Below are positions 9,663 to 19,500 of a DNA stretch of 64,000 bases, piece by piece. Position 1 is the stretch's first letter. Each line of letters starts with the position of its first letter. The notes below the pieces were generated by a model, which was not told where the DNA came from, did no database searches, and saw nothing but the letters and a program-made list of their open reading frames with translations. Location of the stretch: positions 186,001 through 250,000 of the forward strand of contig NZ_VTVA01000001.1 in NCBI RefSeq assembly GCF_008638345.1, given 5' to 3'. Origin of the DNA: Pseudomonas saliphila. GTDB taxonomy: Bacteria > Pseudomonadota > Gammaproteobacteria > Pseudomonadales > Pseudomonadaceae. The position numbers were made by a program, and so were the translations under genes.

Positions 9663-10457
9663 CTAGACGTCCAGCTTGACCCCGCGCAGCAACCGCTCGA
9701 CGATCTTCGCCGAAACATTCAATCCGAATGCGCCGGTAACCATCGACACAGCTCCTATCCCCCCTTCGCAATCCAGCTTGACCGTCTCGCCATTGAAGGT
9801 TTTTTGACGACACACGCCGCCATCGGATGACGGATAACGCAGTTGCTCGGTGGAATACACACAGGGCACACCAAAACTGCGTTTGCTGCCGTCTCTGGGG
9901 AAATTGTGCTTGCGCCGCAGCTGCGAGCGCGCCTTGGCCGCGAGTGGATCATTGGTCGTCTTCGACAGATCCGACACCTTGATCTGCGTGGGATCGATCT
10001 GGCCCGCCGCGCCGCCGGCCGTCACGATGGGGATGCGCCGCCGCCGACACCAGGCGATCAGCGCCACCTTGGAATTCACGCTATCGATACAGTCCGCCAC
10101 CGCATCCAGCTCCTCGGTGATGTACTGGGGCAAGGTGCTTTCGGTGACGAAATCCATGATCGCAGTCACCTCGCAATCGGGATTGATCGCGCGCAAGCGC
10201 TCAGCCATCACCTCGACCTTGGGCCGACCGATCTGCCCTTCGAGCGCCGGCAATTGCCGGTTGGTATTGGTCTGACACACCTCATCGAGATCGATCAGCG
10301 TGATGCGCCCGATGCCCGTTCGGCCCAGCGCTTCGGCCGCCCAGGAACCAACGCCGCCGATGCCGATCACCGCCACATGGCTGTCACGCAGACGGGCCAG
10401 CCCCTCATTACCATACAGCCGGGCAATGCCAGCGAAACGGGGATCATCTGTACTCAT
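9663..10457 (-). CDS. tcdA: tRNA threonylcarbamoyladenosine dehydratase (ThiF/E1-like)
   Basis: TcdA (CsdL) uses ATP to cyclise t6A37 of ANN-decoding tRNAs to the hydantoin form ct6A. The 264-residue protein has the E1-like nucleotide-binding loop VIGIGGVGSWAAEALG (glycines at 32-37) and the DCIDSVNSKVALI and DLSKTTNDPLA segments of the CsdL group. ATG at 10457 is preferred to a GTG two codons upstream because GAGG precedes it at suitable spacing. tsaB, needed for the t6A substrate, is elsewhere in this window. It stands alone, convergent with dapD. Confidence 0.9.
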   Translation of the reverse strand: MSTDDPRFAGIARLYGNEGLARLRDSHVAVIGIGGVGSWAAEALGRTGIGRITLIDLDEVCQTNTNRQLPALEGQIGRPKVEVMAERLRAINPDCEVTAIMDFVTESTLPQYITEELDAVADCIDSVNSKVALIAWCRRRRIPIVTAGGAAGQIDPTQIKVSDLSKTTNDPLAAKARSQLRRKHNFPRDGSKRSFGVPCVYSTEQLRYPSSDGGVCRQKTFNGETVKLDCEGGIGAVSMVTGAFGLNVSAKIVERLLRGVKLDV

Positions 10458-10651
10458 GCGCACCTCATTATCAACTGCGCGCAGTATAACTCAGGCATCT
10501 GCCGGCTTGGGCCAGCCAGGCGCAGCAGAATGCACGAGACAGACGCCCTGCTCCGGCTGCATGCCGGCCAGATATCGCTACACTGGCATGATGAGCATTC
10601 TGTTTTGCGCGCGACGTCCTGTATCCTGTCATCCTTTTCCGGAAGCCTCTC

Positions 10652-12850
<2,199 letters not shown>

Positions 12851-12851
<1 letters not shown>

Positions 12852-13654
12852 TGCTTGATCTGATCTGTCCCCAGTGCCGCGAGCCACTGACCGCCACCGA
12901 ACGTAACTGGCGCTGTGCCAATGGCCATAGCTATGACCAGGCCCGCCAGGGCTATCTGAACCTGTTGCTGGTGCAACACAAGAACAGTCGTCAGCCCGGC
13001 GATACGCCGACCATGCTGGCATGCCGTCAGGCATTTCTCGACGCCGGGCACTATCAGCCGGTGAGCGATGAGATCAACCGGCTGATTGCCGAGCTGGCGC
13101 CCCGCACGCTGCTGGACATGGGCTGTGGCGAAGGCTATTACACGCACCGCCTCACCGCCGCCTTGCCTGGCACCGCCATCGGTGGACTGGATATCAGCAA
13201 GGACGCTGTGCTCAAGGCCTGCCGTCGCAGCCGCGACATCCAGTGGCTGGTAGCCTCCAGCGCACGCTTGCCAGTCGCCGATGCGAGCCTGGACGCTGCA
13301 CTCTGCGTATTCAGCCCCTGGTCCTGGGATGAATGCCTGCGCAGCCTGCGACCCGGCGGGCATGTCCTGCTGGTAGGTCCCGATGCCGATCACCTGCTGA
13401 GCCTGCGGGCAAAGCTCTACGATAGCGTCCACCCAACGCCGGAACTGATAAAACAACTGCCGGAGGGCCTGCGCATCGTCAATGATCAGGTCCTGCGCTA
13501 TGCTCTGGATCTGAAGCCAGCTGATCTGGCCAGCCTGATCGGCATGACGCCCCACGGCTTCCGCAGCCGCCCCGAACGCCAGCAGGCTTTGCTGGAGACG
13601 GGACTGCCGGAGCTTGAGGTGGCCATGCGTATGGTCCTGCTGCAACGTTGCTGA
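12851..13654 (+). CDS. rlmA: 23S rRNA (guanine-N1)-methyltransferase RlmA
   Basis: This SAM-dependent enzyme methylates N1 of G745 (or G748 in the RlmA-II group) in 23S rRNA. The N-terminal zinc site is visible as C6, C9, C22 and H26 (ICPQC...RCANGH), followed by the ARQGYLNLL motif and the SAM-binding DMGCGEGYYT at 89-98. Length 267 fits. The ATG overlaps the dapE TGA by one base (TGATG), implying translational coupling. In gram-negatives the G745 form is expected; which base is modified cannot be read from sequence alone. Confidence 0.9.
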
Positions 13655-13665
13655 GAGGAATTTGC

Positions 13666-14052
13666 GTGCGACAACCCGATATTGAAATCTACCTGCGAGA
13701 AGAGAATCTCGACGCACTCACCGACTGGCTGGGACAGCAGCTGGGCAGCCTCGAACTCAAGGGATGGAACGGCCTCACCCGGCACGGCACCTTGATGCTG
13801 GACGGTCATCCCATTCCGATGATGATTGTGCGCAAGGCCGCAGGCAAATGGGCCAGCGTCTGGTTTGACAGCGACGCTACACCCTGGGACACCGACCTGG
13901 ACTGCGCGCGCGCGATTCATGCTGCCATCGGCCACGAGGTACGCTGTTCGGTGGGTGGCTGGTCCGAGGAACAGGGCGATGCCGATGTGGACCTCTGGAT
14001 GAAAGTGAATGAGGAAGGCGAAGCCGAGTTCACCTGGGCGCTGAAGCCCTGA
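13666..14052 (+). CDS. Conserved hypothetical protein, 128 aa
   Basis: Unrecognised. The product is small, acidic and cytosolic, with no signal peptide or membrane segment. Tryptophans are frequent and the tail reads DVDLWMKVNEEGEAEFTW. The middle, around LMLDGHPIPMMIV then KWASVWFDS, looks like a compact alpha/beta protein. I chose the GTG at 13666 because GAGGAA lies 6 bases before it; it begins VRQPDIEIYLREENL. It follows rlmA by 11 bases and precedes trxC by 38, so cotranscription with rlmA and possibly trxC is likely. No function is proposed. Confidence 0.75.
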   Translation: MRQPDIEIYLREENLDALTDWLGQQLGSLELKGWNGLTRHGTLMLDGHPIPMMIVRKAAGKWASVWFDSDATPWDTDLDCARAIHAAIGHEVRCSVGGWSEEQGDADVDLWMKVNEEGEAEFTWALKP

Positions 14053-14090
14053 ACTGCAAGCGAACGCCCGTTTAGCCTGGGGACTATGTG

Positions 14091-14525
14091 ATGAACCAAC
14101 CGATAATTGTTGCCTGTGGCCACTGTCACCGGAAAAACCGTCTCGACCTCAGCCGGCTGGATTCCGATCCACGCTGCGGGGTCTGCAAGCAGGCGCTGTT
14201 TACCGGCCAGCCGCTCTCGTTGAACGCGGCGCAATTTCGCATCCATGCATCCGCCGACCTGCCGCTGGTTGTTGATTTCTGGGCGCCCTGGTGTGGGCCC
14301 TGCCTGCAATTTGCGCCCGTATTCGAGCACGCGGCAGCGTCCATCGAGCCTCGCGCCAGACTGGTCAAGATCAATACAGAAGACGAGCAGACGCTGGCGG
14401 GCCAATATGGCATCCGCAGCATCCCGACGCTGATGATGATCCGTGGCGGCAAAGAGGTTAACCGCATGGCCGGAGCGATGCCGGCAGCTCAGTTCAAGCA
14501 GTGGGTCCACCAGCAGCTCGGTTGA
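14091..14525 (+). CDS. trxC: Thioredoxin 2 (zinc-containing thioredoxin)
   Basis: Cytosolic disulfide reductase TrxC, a thioredoxin with an extra N-terminal zinc finger. The two Cys pairs C9/C12 (CGHC) and C29/C32 (CGVC) form the finger, and the redox site is WCGPC at 67-71 followed by the cis-proline loop SIPTLM. Length 144 agrees with the family (about 140). A GTG codon one position upstream is in frame; the ATG was preferred. In enterics trxC is OxyR-controlled; no such site was identified here. Confidence 0.95.
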   Translation: MNQPIIVACGHCHRKNRLDLSRLDSDPRCGVCKQALFTGQPLSLNAAQFRIHASADLPLVVDFWAPWCGPCLQFAPVFEHAAASIEPRARLVKINTEDEQTLAGQYGIRSIPTLMMIRGGKEVNRMAGAMPAAQFKQWVHQQLG

Positions 14526-14533
14526 CCCACCCG

Positions 14534-14555
14534 GTCGCCGGGCAGCGCCGGCGAC
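14534..14555. terminator. GC-rich hairpin between convergent trxC and the Gld-type cluster
   Basis: GTCGCCGG and CCGGCGAC form an 8-base perfect stem with a 6-base loop in the 42-base gap between two convergent genes. There is no T run, so termination efficiency is uncertain. Confidence 0.45.
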
Positions 14556-14567
14556 GCTTCCCGCGCG

Positions 14568-15557
14568 CTACTCCTGCGCCGAGTCAGCCGGCTGGTTGCG
14601 CACGATATCCGCGTGACGCTTGTTCAGCTGCTCTACCTGCCCGATTGCCAGCTGGAAGGCCCAACGCTCATCGGCGTTGATTTCCAGCTCGCCCTTCTCA
14701 GGACTGGCGTAACGATCGATCACCAACCAGTAACGCCCATCCAGATCGTGCAGGCTGGCTTGCAGCTCGGCGCCCTGCCAGGTCTGCAGCTGCATACGTA
14801 ATACCGGCTCCTGTAAGGGCAGATCCTGACGCGGCACTACATCCTGCGCCCGCAGGCTGGCCAGCGCCAATACCATGCTGTTGATCCAGCGTTCGTTACC
14901 CACTTGCAGAGCTGGCTCAAGATCAACCAGGCGGAAGTTGTAATCCCCCTCCCTGGCCTTATCGAGTTCCAGAACCTCACCGTCAGCGTGCTCCCAGCGG
15001 GCGCTCGACAATTGCTCCATGGGGATATCAGTGACCTGCAGGGCCAACCACTCACTGCTGTTGACCGTCATGTTCAACGGGCGGTTGACCAGCCATACCT
15101 GATCATTATCGGCGAAGCGTACCAACTGACCGGTGCCCACTGTATTGCCGTAGAGCAGAGTCATCTCCCCCTCGCCGGCCAATGTGACGGCAAGCGTTTC
15201 GGCCGCATCCGCATCGGGGTCGAGACCCAGCCGGGCATGGTAGTCGGGGTTGGCGGTCTGATTCTCGATGATGCGCGCGCCCCGCAGGGCGTGCAGCAAG
15301 GCCGCCAGACGTTCGCGCTGCGCCGGGAACAGGTCATGCTCGGCGACGCCCCAGTCATTCTCAGTGCGCACCAGTTGCACCGAGGCATCAGCCCGCGATA
15401 GCGTGATGCGCTCCACGTCGGCCAGCTGAGCAAGCTGGTCTTCCGACAGCAGCGCACGGCTTTCCAGATCCGCCACGCGGTCGCTGCCCTGCATACGCAG
15501 GGCGACCACCACCAGAACCACAGTGAGCAGCGCCAGGGCTGCGATCAGTTTTTTCAT
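14568..15557 (-). CDS. DUF4340 domain protein of the Gld-type ABC cluster
   Basis: A membrane-anchored protein of 329 residues. It has one N-terminal hydrophobic segment (about residues 4-22, LIAALALLTVVLVVVALRM) and a long extracytoplasmic part rich in beta-type sequence, consistent with DUF4340. Such proteins are regularly encoded next to GldG-like ABC accessory proteins; their role is unknown. The ATG at 15557 has an ideal GAGGAG just upstream, so the 20 extra in-frame codons are rejected. It begins 11 bases after the gldG-like stop and is the last gene of the four-gene unit. Confidence 0.82.
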   Translation of the reverse strand: MKKLIAALALLTVVLVVVALRMQGSDRVADLESRALLSEDQLAQLADVERITLSRADASVQLVRTENDWGVAEHDLFPAQRERLAALLHALRGARIIENQTANPDYHARLGLDPDADAAETLAVTLAGEGEMTLLYGNTVGTGQLVRFADNDQVWLVNRPLNMTVNSSEWLALQVTDIPMEQLSSARWEHADGEVLELDKAREGDYNFRLVDLEPALQVGNERWINSMVLALASLRAQDVVPRQDLPLQEPVLRMQLQTWQGAELQASLHDLDGRYWLVIDRYASPEKGELEINADERWAFQLAIGQVEQLNKRHADIVRNQPADSAQE

Positions 15558-15567
15558 CACAGCCTCC

Positions 15568-17412
15568 TCAGGCGGAACGCCGGCGCAGACGGCCGACCAA
15601 CAGCCACAGCAGCACACCCAGCGTCAGCAACGCCGGTACCAGCGCGATGTTGATGACCTTCAGCTGGGTACCGAGCTGTTCGATATCCTTGTTCAACTGG
15701 AAGCGCACGTCGCGCAACTGCTTGCGGATCTGCAGCTTCTGGTCCAGATAGCGCTGAATTTCCTGCTCCTGTGCGGGCGTCAGTTCGCTCAGCTGGGATG
15801 GATCCTGGCCTTGCTGCATCTGCGCCAGACGCTGCTCGGTTTCCGCCAGCTGTTGCTGCAACCGCTGCTCGCTGGCACGGAAACGCTGTTCGGCGTTACG
15901 CTGCAGCTCTTCGACCACAGTGAAAGGTCGGCTGAAATCGCCACGCGACCTAACGCTGATCAACGCCTCGGAGCCCGACAGATTGTCCAGCGCGTTGAAC
16001 AGCAGGCCGCCGTTGTCCGCCCAGGGCTGTGGAACGCGTTCGCCAAAGAAGTCCTGCACCTGCACCCACATGCGGTCGGTGAGCATGTCTGTATCAGCCA
16101 CCACCATCACGTTGATGTTGTCCGACTCAGTCAAGCCGGGCTCACGCTCGGCAAGACCGTCCGGGTAGGCGGTTTGCGCCGGTCCCTGCAGCCGCGCAGC
16201 GAAATGGTAGACCTGATCATCCGCCTTGAATCCATCCAGCAGCACCTCGGGGTCCTGCATCGAGGTGAAACGTTCGCTGGATATCAGAGCGCTGTTGGCG
16301 GTACTGGAAAATAGAGGCGTAAAGCTGGTCTCGCTGCCCTCTTCCGGAATCAGTGCGCCGCCGGTACCAATGGTCAACAGACTCAAGGGCGCCATGACCG
16401 TGTCATCCACATTGAGTTGCGCTGGCTCCAATTCCAGCCAGCCAATGTGACGGGCAGGCAACTGTCCCTCTCCGCGGCCGACTGACATACCCAGACGTGC
16501 GTCGACCACCACCTGAGAGGGATCGAAGCGCACGCCCCAGCTCTTCAGCAGCGGCCCGAGATCCGACGCCTTGCCATCAGCCATCATATCCAGCATGGCC
16601 TCCTGGCTCTGGTCTGACTCGGCCAGTGGGTCGATGAAAGCCAGCAACCGGCCGCCACGCAGGACAAACTGATCGATCGCAAACAACGCGGATTCGCTCA
16701 GCGCCTTGGGATGCACCAACAGCAGCACCTCAAGTTCTTCGGGGATTGCATCGATATCATGCTCAAGCTCGCGGATATCGAACATCTGCCGCACCTGCTC
16801 GAAGGCCATCCACGGCGGGCTGGCCTGACCGGACATGGGGTCCATGCCACCAGACATCGGCAAGCCGGCGATGATGCCGATTTCGTTCTTCTCGGGCTGC
16901 GCCAGGCTGTTGATCAGCCGGCTGAGCTCATATTCCAGCAAGCCTTCCTGCTCCATGGCAAAGAACGGAATCACCTCACGCTGGGCCAGGGTGTTGGTGC
17001 CGGCCAGACCGAAGTACAGTTGCTCGCCGGACTGAGACAGCGGAACAGCCTGCAGGCCAAACTCGGCAGCACGGTCTTCGGCCTCCGAGAAGGGCTGCGG
17101 GTCGATGATCCGTAGCTCCAGTTTGCCGTCGGCTACGCGCTCGTATTCCTTGAGCATTTCCTCGACACGACGCGCGTAGTTGCGCAGCACCACCATGTCC
17201 TGGCTGGCCCGGTCGGAGAAGAAAAAGTTGAGGGTAATCGGCTCGTCCAGATCTTTCAGAATCTGTCGGGTGCCATCAGAAATGGTGAACAGCTTCTGCT
17301 CGGTCAGATCAAGCCGGGCACCCGGCAGCAGCACGCTGGACGCCATGTTGAACGCGACGAAGGCCAGCAGTAGCACCAGCAGGCCGGCACCTGAATACAT
17401 TAAACGTTTCAT
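15568..17412 (-). CDS. GldG-like ABC transporter auxiliary protein
   Basis: This 614-residue protein has a transmembrane segment near the N-terminus (about 8-28), a long extracytoplasmic region of the ABC-transporter auxiliary/GldG type (LTEQKLFTISDGT, FFFSDRASQDM, VLLLVHPKALSESALFAIDQF), a predicted coiled coil at roughly 495-575 (repeated QLAETEQRLAQMQQ-like heptads), and a second transmembrane segment near the C-terminus before a basic tail. In Bacteroidetes GldG works with GldF and GldA; in proteobacteria the cargo is unknown. It follows the permease by 17 bases and precedes the DUF4340 gene by 10. Confidence 0.85.
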   Translation of the reverse strand: MKRLMYSGAGLLVLLLAFVAFNMASSVLLPGARLDLTEQKLFTISDGTRQILKDLDEPITLNFFFSDRASQDMVVLRNYARRVEEMLKEYERVADGKLELRIIDPQPFSEAEDRAAEFGLQAVPLSQSGEQLYFGLAGTNTLAQREVIPFFAMEQEGLLEYELSRLINSLAQPEKNEIGIIAGLPMSGGMDPMSGQASPPWMAFEQVRQMFDIRELEHDIDAIPEELEVLLLVHPKALSESALFAIDQFVLRGGRLLAFIDPLAESDQSQEAMLDMMADGKASDLGPLLKSWGVRFDPSQVVVDARLGMSVGRGEGQLPARHIGWLELEPAQLNVDDTVMAPLSLLTIGTGGALIPEEGSETSFTPLFSSTANSALISSERFTSMQDPEVLLDGFKADDQVYHFAARLQGPAQTAYPDGLAEREPGLTESDNINVMVVADTDMLTDRMWVQVQDFFGERVPQPWADNGGLLFNALDNLSGSEALISVRSRGDFSRPFTVVEELQRNAEQRFRASEQRLQQQLAETEQRLAQMQQGQDPSQLSELTPAQEQEIQRYLDQKLQIRKQLRDVRFQLNKDIEQLGTQLKVINIALVPALLTLGVLLWLLVGRLRRRSA

Positions 17413-17429
17413 TGTTCGGTCTCCTCGCC

Positions 17430-18164
17430 TCAATCGGCCTTTTTAAGGTCGATGACAATCGCTGTGGCACATAACCAGACGGCCATGAGCGATATGAAAT
17501 ACAACAGATCGCGCAGATCCAGCACGCCCTTGCTGATGGCGTCAAAGCGAATCAGGAAACTGAGCGAGGCGATGGCATCCACCAGCCATTGGGGAGCCCA
17601 ACCGCTGAACAGATCCAGGACCAGCGGCAGACCGCTGACGATAAAGACAAAACAGGCGACCACACTGACGATGAAGGCAATGACCTGGTTCTTGGTCAGT
17701 GCCGACATGCACGAACCAATCGCCAGATACCCGCCGGCCAGCAACCAGCTACCGATATACCCGGTGATGATCGCGCCGTTATCCGGGTTTCCCAGATAGT
17801 TGACGGTGATGACGATCGGAAAGGTCAACAACAGCGCAATGCCGACAAACACCCAGGCCGCCAGGAACTTGCCCAGCACCATATCGGTACGCGATACCGG
17901 CAGGGTCATCAGCAGCTCGATGGTGCCGGACTTGCGCTCCTCGGCCCACAGCCGCATGGCCACTGCCGGCACCAGGAACAGGTATAACCACGGATGGAAG
18001 TTGAAGAAGGCATTCAGGTCGGCCTGGCCGCTTTCGTAGAAGCCGCCAAGGTAGAAAGTGAAGACCGCTGCCAGCACCAGAAAGATGACGATAAAGATGA
18101 ACGCCAGGGGCGTGGAGAAATAGCTGCCCAGCTCGCGCTTGAAGATTACGCCAAGGTTTTTCAT
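17430..18164 (-). CDS. ABC transporter permease, GldF/ABC-2 type
   Basis: An integral inner-membrane permease of 244 residues with about six hydrophobic segments (starting LAFIFIVIFLVLAAVFTF). The RLWAEERKSGTIELLMTLP stretch is characteristic of ABC-2 permeases of the GldF/CcmB-like group. It pairs with the ATPase encoded immediately upstream: its ATG overlaps that gene's TGA by four bases (ATGA). The 26-codon in-frame extension upstream lies inside the ATPase gene and is rejected. Substrate unknown. Confidence 0.88.
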   Translation of the reverse strand: MKNLGVIFKRELGSYFSTPLAFIFIVIFLVLAAVFTFYLGGFYESGQADLNAFFNFHPWLYLFLVPAVAMRLWAEERKSGTIELLMTLPVSRTDMVLGKFLAAWVFVGIALLLTFPIVITVNYLGNPDNGAIITGYIGSWLLAGGYLAIGSCMSALTKNQVIAFIVSVVACFVFIVSGLPLVLDLFSGWAPQWLVDAIASLSFLIRFDAISKGVLDLRDLLYFISLMAVWLCATAIVIDLKKAD

Positions 18165-19090
18165 GCTGCCTCCCCTTCGGTCAGACGACGGAAGACTTCG
18201 TCCAGGCGGCCCCGCTCGACCGACAACTCCTTGACCGGCCAATTGTGCTCACGGGCATACTGGCCCACGGCCGGGAACACCACTTCGCCGGGTTTGGCCA
18301 CGACGGTGAGCAGCTGGCCATCGCGCTGCTGCTCGACATCGAGCACACCGGGTAGCGCCATCAAGGGGGCGCTATCCACCGCATGCTCGAGATCGACAGT
18401 CACCGCCTGGTGATAACGGGAGCGGGCTTCAAGCTCGGCCGGCGTACCGTCAGCCAACAGCCGGCCACGGCCGATCACCACTGCGCGGGTACACACAGCA
18501 CTGACTTCTTCGAGAATATGCGTGGAGATCACCACGATCTTGTTGCTGCCGCTGGCCAGCTGCTGGATCAGATTGCGCACCTGATGCTTCTGGTTCGGAT
18601 CAAGCCCATCAGTGGGCTCGTCAAGAATCAGTACCTGCGGATCATGCAGGATGGCCTGGGCCAGGCCGACGCGTCGTTTGAAGCCCTTGGACAGCGTCTC
18701 GATACTCTGGTTGAGCACCCCATTGAGCTCCAGCTGCTCGGCCGCCAGCGCCACCCGCTTGTGCTTCTCGGCACCCGAGAATCCCCGCACCTCGGCGATG
18801 AACTCAAGAAAGCGCTTGACCCGCATGTCGCCGTAGCAGGGCGCGCCTTCCGGCAAATAGCCCATCTGCTGCTGTGCCTGCAGAATCTGCGACTGGATAT
18901 CGAAGCCACAGACCGAGGCGTTACCGCCATCGGGTGTGAGGAACCCGGTGAGCATTTTCATGGTGGTGGACTTGCCGGCGCCGTTCGGCCCCAGAAATCC
19001 GAGTACTTCCCCCGGCTGCACTTCAAAGGACAAGTTGTCCACGGCGACATGGTCGCCAAATCGTTTGGTCAGGCTGTTTATCTTTATCAT
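18161..19090 (-). CDS. ABC transporter ATP-binding protein, GldA type
   Basis: The ATPase subunit of the Gld-type exporter, 309 residues. Motifs in order are Walker A GPNGAGKST (34-42), the Q-loop region with GYLPEGAP, the variant signature LSKGFKRRVGLAQA (SKG in place of SGG), Walker B VLILDEPTDGLD and the switch histidine in VVISTHILEEV. The C-terminal part resembles the extension of multidrug/Gld ATPases. The first gene of a four-gene operon; the ATG at 19090 was chosen over an 88-codon upstream extension that has no homology. Its 5' leader contains a strong hairpin. Confidence 0.9.
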   Translation of the reverse strand: MIKINSLTKRFGDHVAVDNLSFEVQPGEVLGFLGPNGAGKSTTMKMLTGFLTPDGGNASVCGFDIQSQILQAQQQMGYLPEGAPCYGDMRVKRFLEFIAEVRGFSGAEKHKRVALAAEQLELNGVLNQSIETLSKGFKRRVGLAQAILHDPQVLILDEPTDGLDPNQKHQVRNLIQQLASGSNKIVVISTHILEEVSAVCTRAVVIGRGRLLADGTPAELEARSRYHQAVTVDLEHAVDSAPLMALPGVLDVEQQRDGQLLTVVAKPGEVVFPAVGQYAREHNWPVKELSVERGRLDEVFRRLTEGEAA

Positions 19091-19123
19091 GGCCTCTGTT
19101 CCATCTCCCCCGAGAGTTTTGGG

Positions 19124-19165
19124 TCTGCTGAGGTTTTCGGTCAATGTGCTGAAAACCTCAACAGA
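19124..19165 (-). promoter_or_regulatory. Leader hairpin upstream of the Gld-type ABC operon
   Basis: Arms of 15 bases (minus-strand TCTGTTGAGGTTTTC and GAAAACCTCAGCAGA) pair with one mismatch around a 12-base loop, ending about 34 bases before the ATPase start. It could be an RNA structure in the leader or an inverted-repeat operator. No T run follows, so it is not a classical terminator. Confidence 0.6.
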
Positions 19166-19395
19166 CACTGGCGCGCCGCAAACATGCGGCGACCGCAACG
19201 CGCAAGGATACATGGATTGACGAACCGCAGGGTGATAGACCGAACCCGGGACGTGAGCGTGGCAAAACCAGCAACAACGCACTGAGGCGCATCCTGCAGC
19301 CTCTGCGGCCCGACATTGACGTATCCGAGCACGGCGTGAATATGCGGGTATCACCCATCGTTTTCAAGGTTTGCTTACGAGGCTTGTAATGCACC

Positions 19396-19424
19396 CTGTC
19401 ACACGCGAGCAAAACCGTTAGAAT
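19396..19424 (+). promoter_or_regulatory. Sigma-70 type promoter for plsB
   Basis: CTGTCA and TAGAAT lie 17 bases apart, ending 76 bases before the plsB start. Both boxes match consensus in most positions. Confidence 0.55.
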
Positions 19425-19500
19425 TCTGCCTAGCCTGTTTTCATCCAGGCCGCGCAACACGCGGCTGATGAAAGCCGCCACCAGACTCGCAGGGAGCACC

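Larger units (their letters stand above)
19091..19500. other. 410-base divergent intergenic region between the Gld-type cluster and plsB
   Basis: This gap must hold the promoters of both transcription units. I see a leader hairpin on the cluster side and a sigma-70 type promoter on the plsB side (each listed separately). The central part, about 19170-19390, shows no repeat, RNA gene or believable coding frame. Confidence 0.6.

Noticed and set aside
19091-19500. Possible transposase remnant or small gene in the divergent gap
   Set aside because: Translation in all frames gave no recognisable motif, and no terminal inverted repeats were found apart from the leader hairpin.
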